Notes under the pieces: model-generated
Databases searched by the model: none
What the model was told of the DNA's origin: nothing
What the model saw: only the letters and a program-made list of their open reading frames with translations
NCBI GenBank assembly: GCA_949128115.1
Contig: OX421962.1
Coordinates: forward strand, 99,354,836 to 99,418,835
Direction: 5' to 3'
DNA length: 64,000 bases
Source: Anaspis maculata
Taxonomy: Eukaryota > Arthropoda > Insecta > Coleoptera > Scraptiidae
Part shown: one piece after another, positions 35,267 through 45,781 of the stretch
How the letters are laid out: every line of letters begins with the position of its first letter
How positions within the stretch are numbered: the first letter of the stretch is position 1
Position numbers and translations under genes: made by a program

Positions 35267-36232
35267 TGTTAGCGCGGTACACATAAAGACGGCAGCCTTC
35301 CGATGAAGGCTGCATTAAAACAATAACTCTTGGATTAGGAAAGCAGCAAGCGACAGTCAGAAATAAAATTCACAACAACAATCAAAAACTTTAATGCAAA
35401 ACAAAGAAAAAAACACAAACAGACAGAATTACAAAACAATAAAAAAAAAAACAATGTGAATTAAATGAAATGAAAAATCCGAGTGGTTCTGATCGGGGGC
35501 AGATTCGCTGGCGCCGAGTGGCGTCCTGAAAACGAGACGAACTGCACTGAAGGTATACACCCCGGCAAACGGGAATAAACGGTAAATGGTAAAAACAATG
35601 GAAAATATGGAACTTACGGGATCTTATTCGGTGGCGGCGTCGTCCTGGCGGAGTCCGAAGGCGGCGTCGTGGTGGATGGCCGTTCTGGTGGTGGATTTCC
35701 TGGTGAAATGCACGAGTGCCCGTGTTCGTCACCAAAATGGCGGACGAACGACTCGATCCCGTCCGAAACTGGAGCTTTGTGTGCGGCTGGCTGATCCAAG
35801 CCGCTCCCCGGTGAAAGCGGTGAAAACTGCCGCTTTCTGGACTTGGAGATGCTGCAGAGCTCCTCCAGGAGTCACTATCGGACGCGATGGGCCTTGGATG
35901 GGCTTCTGGTCGAGTACGAATGTACGCCGATGGCACGACAAGATGGCCGCGAGAACGATGACCAAAAAAAAGACGGCGTGGCTTCCCGCTCGACGTACGG
36001 AGATCAACGCCGCTTCGAACGAAGCGGCAAAGGCACGAGCGGAAAGAAAGCCGAAGAATGCCGAAGACGGCCGAAGAAAGTGCTGGAGCTCGTTTACGCT
36101 TGCGCCTGACAGCCAAGTGCCAGGCACACCGAACAGGGGGTGAGGGGTGAGGACTTGGACGACACAGGGATATTTTGGGTTGCATACCCTCAGTGCACAC
36201 GAATGCAGTGTTCAATGAACGGGGCCGAGACA
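35267..36232 (-). repeat. 3' LTR (in element orientation)
   Basis: Plus strand TGTTAGCGCGGTAC to GGGGCCGAGACA; in element orientation it starts TGTCTCGGCC and ends CGCTAACA. A perfect 9-bp stem with a 4-nt loop (GCAGCCTTC, CGAT, GAAGGCTGC) lies at 35292-35313, close to the LTR end. A minus-strand ATTAAA at 35390-35395 could serve as polyadenylation signal. Long open frames in both strands of the LTR reflect its high GC content. Confidence 0.95.
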
Positions 36233-36244
36233 TACTCCCCACCA
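36233..36244 (-). promoter_or_regulatory. polypurine tract
   Basis: In element orientation TGGTGGGGAGTA immediately precedes the 3' LTR, the position of the plus-strand primer. It is short and interrupted by T, so the exact primer is uncertain. Confidence 0.5.
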
Positions 36245-36351
36245 AAATACCACTCGGGGTATTTTCAAAGTTCAAAAATTAATGAAATCAAACATGATAC
36301 AAAAAGAAAGAGCATAGTGAGAACAATGACGGAAGTGAAAACACAGAATGC

Positions 36352-39300
36352 TCACTGTCCTGAAGGGAGGGGACAAAGTTTGACCATTGGGCGTCGCAGA
36401 ACGTCGCGTTGAGTACGGACATCTGCGACACGACAAATGCCATCTTTGCCAGGGAAGAGTTTTGAAATTCTGCCTAACCTCCACTTCAGAGGGGGAGCGT
36501 TTTCGTCCTTGATGAGGACTAAAGACCCCACACCTGCGGATTCAAGGTGACGTGACTTGTGCCACTTGCCGCGTTGGTACAGCGTGTGTAGATATTCGTC
36601 GCGCCAACGCGCCCAGAAACGCTGTTGCATGGATTGGACCAACTGCCATCGCGACAACCTGCTGATCTTGAGGTGGGACAAATCTGGGTCAGGTGGGGCC
36701 GTTAACGGCTCGAGCGTCAAAAAATGACCAGGCGTCAATGGGCACAGATCATTTGGATCCGAGCTCAGCTCCGAAAGTGGCCGTGAGTTGAGCAACGCTT
36801 CAACTTGGGTGACCAACGTGGTCAGCTCTTCAAAGGTGAGTATTTGATCACCTATCACGCGAGATAGATGAGTTTTGACAGCTTTTATGCCGCTTTCCCA
36901 CAGCCCGCCAAAGTGGGGACTGGAGGGAGGAATGAAGCGCCAAGTGATGGCTTCGGATTCCGCGGCGAGTTGCATTGACATCGTCAATTGCCTATGAGCT
37001 CCGACAAAGTTTGTGCCATTGTCGCTATAGATGGTAGAGCAACGACCGCGCCGGGCAATGAATCTGCGCAAGGCAGCGAGGAAAGCATCTGTTGAGAGAT
37101 CGGAGGCAACCTCGACGTGCAATGCCTTGGTGGCGAAGCACACGAAAAGACAGATGTACGCCTTCGTAGTTCTGACACCGCGAGCGCGTGACATGAGGAT
37201 TGGAAAAGAGCCACCATAGTCGAGCCCGACGCAGCTAAAAGGTTTTAGCTGAGAAATTCGCGCCGAGGGGAGGTCGCCCATGGTGGGAGAAAAGGTTTGC
37301 GGCTTAGTCCGGAAGCACCGGTAACACGATGCAAGGTAGTGCCGTACCGCGCGTCGCGTGGACAATATCCAAAAATTTTGCTGCAGGAGATAGCAGGTAT
37401 TGTTGAGTCCCGGGTGGCAATGTCGGGAATGAACTTGTCGAATGACGAGTCCTGTCAAGACGTGACGAGATGGAAGAAGAGCAGGGTGTCTGGTTGCAAA
37501 TGGCAACTCATGACAATGCTTCAAACGTCCGCCGACGCGGAGAACATCGTCACGATCGAGAAAGGGTGAAAGTTTTCGAAAGGGTCTTGAACAGGGTTTG
37601 CCGTTGCGTAACGACGCGATTTCGACGGCAAATACCTTCTGCTGTACATGTTTGACAATGTACAACAAGGCAAAATGGAGTTCTGTATCCGAGAGAGGTC
37701 CTGTGAACTTCTCATCGGACTTGCATTTGCAGAACCGATAGAAATAGGCGACGGCGCCCTGAATCTTCCGTAAGGAGGATATGCGCAAAAAGAGGTCGTC
37801 GATGTCAATCGGCGGCGGCTGCGGCACACGCACGACCAAAGCGAGCTTTCGCTCTTCAGACGCAATGTCTGGGGAGGACACGGAGAATTTGTCATCCGGC
37901 CATGTGTCATCCGCTGATGACAGAAAAGGTGGGCCAGACCACCAGAGGGAGCACGAAAGCATGTCTTCGGGAAACAATCCGCGCGAAGCTGGGTCGGCGG
38001 GATTGTCCGATGTTGAGACATGTCTCCAACACTGAGGCGGGACACGCTGTTGAATATGCTCAACACGGTGAGCAACAAATGTTTTCCAGCGGTGCGAAGA
38101 GGAACGCAGCCAGCTGAGAACAACCGTAGAATCGGTCCACGCAAATATGGCATCGAACTGTACGGTTCCTGCGAGCGCTGCAACGGTGAAGGCAACGAGA
38201 TTGGAAAGTAGGACCGCTGCACACAATTCGAGACGGGGTACGGTCAGCAATTTGACTGGAGCCACCTTTGATTTGGCGGTTAGGAGACGAATGGTGGGAA
38301 CACCATTTCGAAGGTAACGAACGTACAACACGCTCGCGTACCCAGATTCAGATGCGTCGCAAAAGGCGTGCAACTGGCACCTGTCTGCAGGCGACGGAAA
38401 AGTATGCCGTGGAATTTGCAACCGCGAAAGTTGCGATAGCTCGGATTGAAAACGCAACCACTGCTGACATACGATGTCTGGAGGGGTGTCGTCCCAATCA
38501 AGGCCAAGTTTCCATAACCGTTGGATTAAATGTTTGGCGAAAAATGCAACAGGGCACAGAAAGCCGAGCGGATCGTAAATCCGAGCCACCTCCGACAAGA
38601 TGGACCGTTTTGTGCACGGTAGTTCATTTGGATGAACCGTGAATGAAAAGGTGTCTGTTGCCGCTTGCCACTGGAGGCCAAGAATTTTTACAGTATTGTC
38701 AGCAACGTCACTGAAAGTGGACGGCTGAGTTCGAACGTGATCAAGTGGTATGTCTTGCAGCACATCAGGGTGATTGCTTGCCCACTTGCGCAATTCAAAG
38801 CAACCCGATTGGAGCAGGTTGATTAGCTGCGTTTGTAATTCCCGTGCTGATTCCACGGAGTTCGCACCGCAAAGTAGATCGTCTACATACAAATTACGGC
38901 GAATTGCCTGCGAAGCCAATGGAAACTTCGAGGCGCTTTGTTCTGCCAAGTGAAGCAACGTGCGAACCGCTAGAAACGGTGCCGAAGAAACACCATATGT
39001 AATGGTGTTCAATTGGTACGTTTCAATGGGTCGATCAGGGGAGAAACGAAAGCGAATGAGTTGATACTTGCGATGTTCGGGCGAGATAAGTATCTGCCGA
39101 TACATCTGACGGATGTCACAAGTAAAAACGATCGGCTCACACCGAAACTGCAGTAGCAAAGCTGCTATGTCCTGTTGTAACTTAGGACCGACGAGAAGCG
39201 TCTCGTTGAGAGATAAATGATTCGGCGCTTGCGCCGAAGCATCAAAAACGACGCGAATTTTCGGCTTGTCGTCTTCGATCTTGACGATCGGATGATGAGG

Positions 39301-41580
39301 GATGTAATACGCCTCAGAATCTGGAGGTTCTGCGTCCAGCAAGGTCATGTGACCTAGGTCGAGGTAGTCGCGCATGAATGCTATGTACAGATCACGGAGT
39401 GTGTCCTGACGGACCAGGCGACGTTCGATAGCTAACCAACGGCGGTCAGCCATAGACCTGCAATGTTCAAAGGTGGGGGACTCCCTTTTGAAGGGAAGCG
39501 AAACCCCAAAACGACCTGACGGACAACGGTAGACAGAGTCCCGGAAACAAATTTCTGCACGTTCATCATCTGGGGACAAACGTGTTTTGGACGATGGTGA
39601 CGAGATTTCCTCTACTTCCCAAAATTTGTGCAGAGACTCGTCGATTCCAGTTGGAGTGCAAACCAAAAAGGAATGCAGAGGTTTTGACGGGGTTTGAAAG
39701 GGACCGAGAAGAGCCCAGCCAAAAATGGTGTTTATGGCAACAGGCTGTGACGGACCTGACGAGACGATTCCCTCTTTCACGACTGACGGATAAACGTCGG
39801 CGCCCAACAACACTTGAATGGGGCCTGGCTTGAACCATGTGGGATCCGCCAGATTCGATAAGTTCAAGTGGAATTGATCCGGGTTCAAAGCGGTGTCTGG
39901 CAGGTTACCACAAATCCTGCGCAGGACAATTAACTCCAATTCAGGGATTGGGAGAGACTCATCATCAGCCTTGACCTGGCAAGTGACTGTGCCACACGTC
40001 GAATTGGCGGGGGTGAGACCCAAGCCAAAAACGGGCACATTGTGATTTGATGGGGATAGACCCAATTTGCGCACGCAGGAGTCCAAAATAAACGATGCCT
40101 GACTGGCAGGGTCTATGAGCGCACGGAGGCTTTGGTAGCCTCCCCACCTGTCACGAACGTGAACGATTGCCGTGGCCAACAAAACATGAGCTGCCTTGAG
40201 GCTTGAGGCGAGATTCGTCACCGAATTCGCGACATTTTCTGGAAGACCAGGGGAAACGATTTGCGGTAATTCAACTGGATTCGATAAAGAACTGGGTGAC
40301 TCATGACCTGCAGTTCTATGTGGCTTGGGGAAGTGCAGCAAGGTGTGATGCCTTGCGTGGCACTGCCGACACGAATACGACGATGGACATTTTGGAGCGC
40401 CGTGATTGGTGCTCAAGCAGTTGAGACAGAGCCTTTTCTGTTTGACCGCCAAATATCTGTCATTTGGGGACATTGACAGAAAAGTCTTGCACGCGGTGAC
40501 TCTATGACTTCTCGCCCCACAATGAGAACATGCTGACTCATGCGACGTCGCTGGGGCAGATGAAGTCTGAGACACCAACGTATGTGAGGCCCACGACTTG
40601 CGGCTGACCTCGGGCTTCACGGTAACGGTGTTTGCCCGTGTGGAGCGGGAGTTCGATTGCGTTTTAGAATTTAAGGCAGTTGCCTCGAAAGCCTTGCATT
40701 GGTCGAGCACGAAAGACTTGACGTCTTCGTATTTGGGGAAGGGGGTGCCAGCTGACTGCACCTCGAAACGTTTTCGCGTCGACTCATCGAGTTTCTGGAG
40801 CAGCATGCTCGACAGGGTGAAATCCCACAGGTCGATATGCGGATACTGCTCGAGCGCCACTAAATTTTCGTTGAACGTGTTCACAAGATGGCGAAGCGCT
40901 TGCGCGGAGTCAGATGTGACGGAGGAGGCGTTCATCATCGACTGCCAGTAAAAAGTGACTAGCACGCGGTCGTTCTGGTATCTCTCAACCAACGAGTCGA
41001 ACGCAATTATGTAATTATCTCCCGTCAATGGCAGGTGTTTAACCATTGAGAGAGGTTCACCAGATAAAGACGAGATCAGATACTGAAACCGTTCAATATC
41101 TGAGAGAGACTGGTTTCTGTGTATTAACGCCGTGAATAGATCATAGTATGGTGGCCATGATTTTAACTTTCCGTCGAACAACGGCAACGCGATTTTTGGC
41201 AATCGGACATTGCTCCGGCCTGTCTCGAACCAAGTTTGCGAGGCTTGGCGAGAGAGCGAAGAAGTCGGCTCTGAATTCGCAAACGAGGCTTTTACCGCAG
41301 CAAGTTTGCCATACAAGCTGTCTGCCCGGAGTGTACGTTCAAGAAATGTAGCCTTCTGCTCCTCGGAGGCACTGGGGAGAGGGGCAGTGTTGACCGTGCT
41401 CTTGAAACCGTTGTAAATTTCCGCCGCAATGTCAAACGTGGCTAAAAATGCCGGTTGGAGGCTTGGCTCGGTGGTAGCTGTGACGCCTTGTTCCAGAAGG
41501 GGCTCAAGGCGCGCAATAGCTATCGCGATGGACGATAAAGTTGCGTCCATTGTGTACGACACAAAGAAAAATGAAAACAA
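36352..41580 (-). CDS. BEL/Pao gag-pol polyprotein, 1742 aa, intact
   Basis: One frame encodes all domains in BEL/Pao order. Gag: DUF1759-like region (~125-270) and zinc knuckles C351-C354-H359-C364 and C385-C388-H393-C398, plus a third Cys/His cluster at 404-416. Protease (~465-625): D490 lies in LIDPASQ, so D-P-A replaces the usual D-S/T-G. Reverse transcriptase (~730-920): D822 and YVDD 898-901. RNase H (~1068-1196): D1075, E1118, D1150, D1196. Integrase: H/C zinc-binding region (H1384, H1389, C1419, C1422), core D1454, D1520, E1562. DUF5641 occupies ~1640-1738. The second Met (residue 11, MDATLSS) is an equally plausible start. Gag and pol share one frame, as usual for this superfamily. 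The ORF ends about 120 bp before the 3' LTR and leaves no room for env. Confidence 0.95.
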   Translation of the reverse strand: MFSFFFVSYTMDATLSSIAIAIARLEPLLEQGVTATTEPSLQPAFLATFDIAAEIYNGFKSTVNTAPLPSASEEQKATFLERTLRADSLYGKLAAVKASFANSEPTSSLSRQASQTWFETGRSNVRLPKIALPLFDGKLKSWPPYYDLFTALIHRNQSLSDIERFQYLISSLSGEPLSMVKHLPLTGDNYIIAFDSLVERYQNDRVLVTFYWQSMMNASSVTSDSAQALRHLVNTFNENLVALEQYPHIDLWDFTLSSMLLQKLDESTRKRFEVQSAGTPFPKYEDVKSFVLDQCKAFEATALNSKTQSNSRSTRANTVTVKPEVSRKSWASHTLVSQTSSAPATSHESACSHCGARSHRVTACKTFLSMSPNDRYLAVKQKRLCLNCLSTNHGAPKCPSSYSCRQCHARHHTLLHFPKPHRTAGHESPSSLSNPVELPQIVSPGLPENVANSVTNLASSLKAAHVLLATAIVHVRDRWGGYQSLRALIDPASQASFILDSCVRKLGLSPSNHNVPVFGLGLTPANSTCGTVTCQVKADDESLPIPELELIVLRRICGNLPDTALNPDQFHLNLSNLADPTWFKPGPIQVLLGADVYPSVVKEGIVSSGPSQPVAINTIFGWALLGPFQTPSKPLHSFLVCTPTGIDESLHKFWEVEEISSPSSKTRLSPDDERAEICFRDSVYRCPSGRFGVSLPFKRESPTFEHCRSMADRRWLAIERRLVRQDTLRDLYIAFMRDYLDLGHMTLLDAEPPDSEAYYIPHHPIVKIEDDKPKIRVVFDASAQAPNHLSLNETLLVGPKLQQDIAALLLQFRCEPIVFTCDIRQMYRQILISPEHRKYQLIRFRFSPDRPIETYQLNTITYGVSSAPFLAVRTLLHLAEQSASKFPLASQAIRRNLYVDDLLCGANSVESARELQTQLINLLQSGCFELRKWASNHPDVLQDIPLDHVRTQPSTFSDVADNTVKILGLQWQAATDTFSFTVHPNELPCTKRSILSEVARIYDPLGFLCPVAFFAKHLIQRLWKLGLDWDDTPPDIVCQQWLRFQSELSQLSRLQIPRHTFPSPADRCQLHAFCDASESGYASVLYVRYLRNGVPTIRLLTAKSKVAPVKLLTVPRLELCAAVLLSNLVAFTVAALAGTVQFDAIFAWTDSTVVLSWLRSSSHRWKTFVAHRVEHIQQRVPPQCWRHVSTSDNPADPASRGLFPEDMLSCSLWWSGPPFLSSADDTWPDDKFSVSSPDIASEERKLALVVRVPQPPPIDIDDLFLRISSLRKIQGAVAYFYRFCKCKSDEKFTGPLSDTELHFALLYIVKHVQQKVFAVEIASLRNGKPCSRPFRKLSPFLDRDDVLRVGGRLKHCHELPFATRHPALLPSRHVLTGLVIRQVHSRHCHPGLNNTCYLLQQNFWILSTRRAVRHYLASCYRCFRTKPQTFSPTMGDLPSARISQLKPFSCVGLDYGGSFPILMSRARGVRTTKAYICLFVCFATKALHVEVASDLSTDAFLAALRRFIARRGRCSTIYSDNGTNFVGAHRQLTMSMQLAAESEAITWRFIPPSSPHFGGLWESGIKAVKTHLSRVIGDQILTFEELTTLVTQVEALLNSRPLSELSSDPNDLCPLTPGHFLTLEPLTAPPDPDLSHLKISRLSRWQLVQSMQQRFWARWRDEYLHTLYQRGKWHKSRHLESAGVGSLVLIKDENAPPLKWRLGRISKLFPGKDGICRVADVRTQRDVLRRPMVKLCPLPSGQ

Positions 41581-41773
41581 AGCAACTGACCCTTAGGTTG
41601 GCGTACCTGAATGGCGAACCCAACCCAGGTGAAAAAGTGCGAATGAGACGGGCGAAAAACGAATTGATCAACACGCTGGACCAACGCACAAGTGTCACGT
41701 GGGTTTGACCCGTGACTTTAAAGTTTCAATAGTGAGGTGAATTAAATTCCTGACTGTACCATGCTTAGCCTGT

Positions 41774-41791
41774 ATCCGGCTCGAAGGACCA
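41774..41791 (-). promoter_or_regulatory. primer-binding site complementary to tRNA-Tyr
   Basis: In element orientation TGGTCCTTCGAGCCGGAT lies 7 nt after the 5' LTR. Its complement ATCCGGCTCGAAGGACCA is the 3' end of eukaryotic tRNA-Tyr: T-stem CCGGC, acceptor strand TCGAAGG, discriminator A and CCA. This match rests on my recall of the conserved tRNA-Tyr sequence. Confidence 0.8.
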
Positions 41792-41798
41792 ATTTATA

Positions 41799-42763
41799 TG
41801 TTAGCGCGGTACACATAAAGACGGCAGCCTTCCGATGAAGGCTGCATTAAAACAATAACTCTTGGATTAGGAAAGCAGCAAGCGACAGTCAGAAATAAAA
41901 TTCACAACAACAATCAAAAACTTTAATGCAAAACAAAGAAAAAAACACAAACAAACAGAATTACAAAACAATAAAAAAAAAACAATGTGAATTAAATGAA
42001 ATGAAAAATCCGAGTGGTTCTGATCGGGGGCAGATTCGCTGGCGCCGAGTGGCGTCCTGAAAACGAGACGAACTGCACTGAAGGTATACACCCCGGCAAA
42101 CGGGAATAAACGGTAAATGGTAAAAACAATGGAAAATATGGAACTTACGGGATCTTATTCGGTGGCGGCGTCGTCCTGGCGGAGTCCGAAGGCGGCGTCG
42201 TGGTGGATGGCCGTTCTGGTGGTGGATTTCCTGGTGAAATGCACGAGTGCCCGTGTTCGTCACCAAAATGGCGGACGAACGACTCGATCCCGTCCGAAAC
42301 TGGAGCTTTGTGTGCGGCTGGCTGATCCAAGCCGCTCCCCGGTGAAAGCGGTGAAAACTGCCGCTTTCTGGACTTGGAGATGCTGCAGAGCTCCTCCAGG
42401 AGTCACTATCGGACGCGATGGGCCTTGGATGGGCTTCTGGTCGAGTACGAATGTACGCCGATGGCACGACAAGATGGCCGCGAGAACGATGACCAAAAAA
42501 AAGACGGCGTGGCTTCCCGCTCGACGTACGGAGATCAACGCCGCTTCGAACGAAGCGGCAAAGGCACGAGCGGAAAGAAAGCCGAAGAATGCCGAAGACG
42601 GCCGAAGAAAGTGCTGGAGCTCGTTTACGCTTGCGCCTGACAGCCAAGTGCCAGGCACACCGAACAGGGGGTGAGGGGTGAGGACTTGGACGACACAGGG
42701 ATATTTTGGGTTGCATACCCTCAGTGCACACGAATGCAGTGTTCAATGAACGGGGCCGAGACA
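41799..42763 (-). repeat. 5' LTR (in element orientation)
   Basis: Nearly identical to 35267-36232, one A shorter in the A-run near 41972-41981. It carries the same stem-loop at 41824-41845. This copy would drive transcription leftwards through the gag-pol ORF. A CACCAAAATGGCGGACG segment near 42260 matches the GCCATNTT core bound by YY1/Pho-type factors. Confidence 0.95.
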
Positions 42764-42960
42764 GGGGGTCCATGGGGTGGAATTTTGTCGCGGGAAGGTA
42801 TATCAAGTGAACTCACGCATATCTGCCACATTTATGTCAATAATGTGGCCAATGAGAGAATCGCAATAAAAAACTGTAAATTTTAGAAAAAATCACGTAG
42901 CCTTTGAAATGAAAAAAATTATTTTGAAACTTAAAAATCGTTTCGAGATATTAATTCTCT

Positions 42961-45779
42961 ATTAATGACATGAGAAATAATCTACAATTATTTTGTTTCG
43001 AGAATTGGCACCACGTTAAAAATTGACCCTTTGGACACTCTCCCTTTTGACACCCTGTATATCATGTACCTTTCTAATAATAAAATTATCCCATCCATCA
43101 CCACGTAGCTGAAAGAAGGTTCTATCTGGCGTCGCTTTCCATTTTGAAATCGGGTAATTTTTTTTCGAGATATTCCCACTTTGAAAAACGCGAGATTTTT
43201 GATTACCCCTATTCACTTTTGAGCAGTTTAGATAGGAATTCTCAACAAAAGACCTTTTTGTTTTTGACAACTGGTCAACGGGCAGCACGCTATCTACAAA
43301 AAGGTTTTTTGTTGAAGTTAAATCCAGAGCTATTTTATGTTACAGAATTTCAACAGGCTGCGAAAAACATAAAGAAGAATCAGATTATTCACTTTTTCAT
43401 GTCTACGGGAAATCATTTTTGCTCGCATTTTTGGTACCTTTCTCTCAAGAGTGAGTTTAAATTGGCATGCGACTTTCTTGGAGGAAGATGTAGGTATGTG
43501 CGTTGCTGTCTAGTTTTTAAATTCTCAAAAATCAAAAATAAATATTTTCACATTTTTTTGGAAATTTTGAAAGTTTGATAATTAGCATTGCCAGAGGCAT
43601 TGCCCGTAAATTTTGTCTTTGTAGGAGTTTCCACTGACGAAGAAAATTAAATAAAACCGATTACTGTGAACAACTTTTTGAGTTGCATCAGATGCCCCTT
43701 ATCAAAGCGAAGTCATGCAAATATAAATACTCAGGTACCTATGTGCGCAGATTTTCAAGACGACGAACTCGGCCACAAATCTTGGGAATAACTCGAAAAT
43801 TAGACTCTGTTTGACAATGTGCTCGCGGAGAAGGCGGCGTATTTAACGGTAAAACGACAGACTTGAATGGGTGCTCTGTCAACCGTTACGCCGGTTCAAA
43901 ATATGATAATTAAATTAGCATAATGCTCATAACATCACCAGCCGCGGGTCTCTGTCTCTCTTTCCATCTCGAGTTTCTTTACCCGTAAAAACGGGTCATT
44001 GTTTCGTCCGACGCTCTATACACCATTTCAGAATCAATATGTGTGTGGGAGCCCCTATGCTTTTGCCCGGCGGACTTTGAATGGCATTTCCGAAACTTTA
44101 CCCATAAATATCACTTCTCCATACATTGTTGTAAATACCCTTCTGAGCAAAACGACCTCTTCGCGGTTCGAAATTGACTTTCGGCACCCACCAAGGAATC
44201 CGAGGGCCTTACATCTGAAAGCCGATGCAGTTCGAAAACTTGTAAAATCCAAAACATTATGGGCATTCTGCATTGTTGTTGGATTACGAATGGTTATCCA
44301 CATTCGAATGAAACGAAGGATGCGGCTGGGTTCAACCGTTAATAGATGGTCATTAAGTAGTTAGAAGCACTTGGTATTTTGTAAAGAATATTTTACGCTT
44401 CGTTATTGTCACGGGCGTTGCGGGCCAGTTGTTGTCGCTCTCAATGGAACTTTGTATTTTTACCTTTCAGAGGCGATAAAATCGGATCTTGCGATAGAAT
44501 ACCGACATTACCGCTCCTTGCATTTATACGGGCGCAACTCTTTGAAACCGAATACATGTATAAAACCCAAAAGGAAATACGGCCGTGCCTTTTCCTCTAC
44601 CCATTTAAAGATTTCGCGCGAGCTCATGTGCTTGATGGAGCTTTATGTGTCTCGTATACATCGAAACTTGCAATCGAAAAAAGACGCAAAATAAAAACGT
44701 TTCACTCCAAACCCTATTTTCTCGTTATACCCCCGTATATACCCAAAAGAACGCCTGAGGATAGGATATAGAGGTGCGCTGCAACCACCGACCAAGCCAT
44801 TCACACTGGATCTCGCTTGTAATTCCACTCAGAACTCCCAAACAAGAATATATGTTCTGATGCTCTAAACTCCACCGGATCTAATAGGAGGGCAGCCGGC
44901 AAGGGCACAAATTCGAGCACACAAATTTATATTCAAGGCAATACGACTCGTCCGGGAGAGAGAACTTGTGGGAGCGTGCAAAGGTGTGTAATTTTCAATA
45001 CCTAGTCGAGCTTGTTCCCAGCCGAATAATATTGAATGAGGAGCATGATATACCTTTGCTATAATACTCGTCTTGTGGGTTGTAAGGGCAATTATTGAGA
45101 AATCGGGCGAGAAATCGGGTCGCGTCAAAGGAACTTCCACTTTCGATAATGACGGAATCGGATTAAGTGCTTCTTCCTCTTGTCATCGTTAGGCTATTAA
45201 TAGTACGGCTGTCAGTTGAGCTGGCACGCGGCATGCTTATAAAGACCACTTACTTAACCCAGGAATTAACCTTTATTTTCCTTTTTATTCACAATCTGGC
45301 TCAATTTTATTTCCGAGCTTATTTCATACATTTCATATCTAGTAGATAGTGTGGCTCGCGATAGTGTGTTCATTGTGTTGTGATTGTGGCTGACCGACAA
45401 GAGACAAGAGTTTATTGCTCGGTTTATTCTCAGTTCATTTTGTTATAATACCCCGAGTAATACCCTCGGAGCGAGCCTCGGAGTCATCGTCATCAAAACT
45501 CGTTTTTAACTTGTGCTTTAATTGGAATTTATTACATTTTTTCGTAGTTAATTGCTGTTTGTAACTTTTTCAAAGCTTGTTGTAGCGACAGCCATTTTTT
45601 TTTTGTAAAAATCCCTCGTAAACAACATCCCACATGCGCCGGTCGTTTGCTATTGAATGCGCTCACGCCTTCGTGATAAACAGCATATAAACAGCCCTCT
45701 TTTTTAACAAAAATTTATTATTGTTAATCAATTTGAAAAGAAAAAAAATGGCTCTACTCAATCACTGCGAGTTTTTAAC
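42961..45779. other. no gene recognised; one stray element end
   Basis: GAGCAGTTTAGAT near 43207 is the inverse of the AACTGCTC terminus of elements A and E, and CACCCTGTATATCATG lies at 43050; this may be a decayed end of a related element. 43620-45600 has no recognisable genes or repeats and looks like older single-copy DNA. Confidence 0.3.
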
Positions 45780-45781
45780 TA

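Larger units (their letters stand above)
35267..42763 (-). mobile_element. complete, very young BEL/Pao LTR retrotransposon, 7497 bp
   Basis: Two LTRs (966 and 965 bp) flank an internal region with primer-binding site, one uninterrupted gag-pol ORF and a purine-rich tract, all in minus orientation. GGGGG flanks both ends (35262-35266 and 42764-42768), a 5-bp duplication. By eye the LTRs differ by one substitution (G at 35422 versus A at 41954) and one base in an A-run, so insertion was recent. There is no env-like ORF. Everything needed for retrotransposition appears present, although the protease motif is unusual. Confidence 0.95.
34040..42960. mobile_element. foldback element D, its right arm split by the BEL/Pao insertion
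   Basis: The left arm (about 34040-34645) mirrors 34870-35266 and continues across the BEL/Pao copy into 42769-42955. Landmarks: ATTAATATCTCGAAACGG against CGTTTCGAGATATTAAT at 42944; GTGGAATTTTGTCGCGGGAA at 42777 against its inverse near 34190; GTTCACGCGAGAGGGATA against its inverse near 35055. Without the insert it would be ~1.4 kb with a ~220-bp centre. The outer termini and target duplication could not be fixed. It carries ACAGGGTGTCG-type motifs internally and no coding sequence. Confidence 0.7.

Noticed and set aside
35391..36275. 294-codon minus-strand ORF and the overlapping 185-codon plus-strand ORF (35586-36143); same at 41961-42806 and 42117-42674
   Set aside because: They lie in the two identical LTRs, overlap on opposite strands and have no recognisable domain. 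GC-rich LTR sequence explains them.
37521..38222. 233-codon frame and many other frames on both strands over 36352-41580
   Set aside because: These are shadows of the 1742-codon BEL/Pao polyprotein.
31675..43212. a giant element bounded by AACTGCTCAAC at 31675 and its inverse at 43212
   Set aside because: Ends match and TA is present, but the adjacent arms align poorly and the interior holds several independent elements. Two unrelated ends are as likely.
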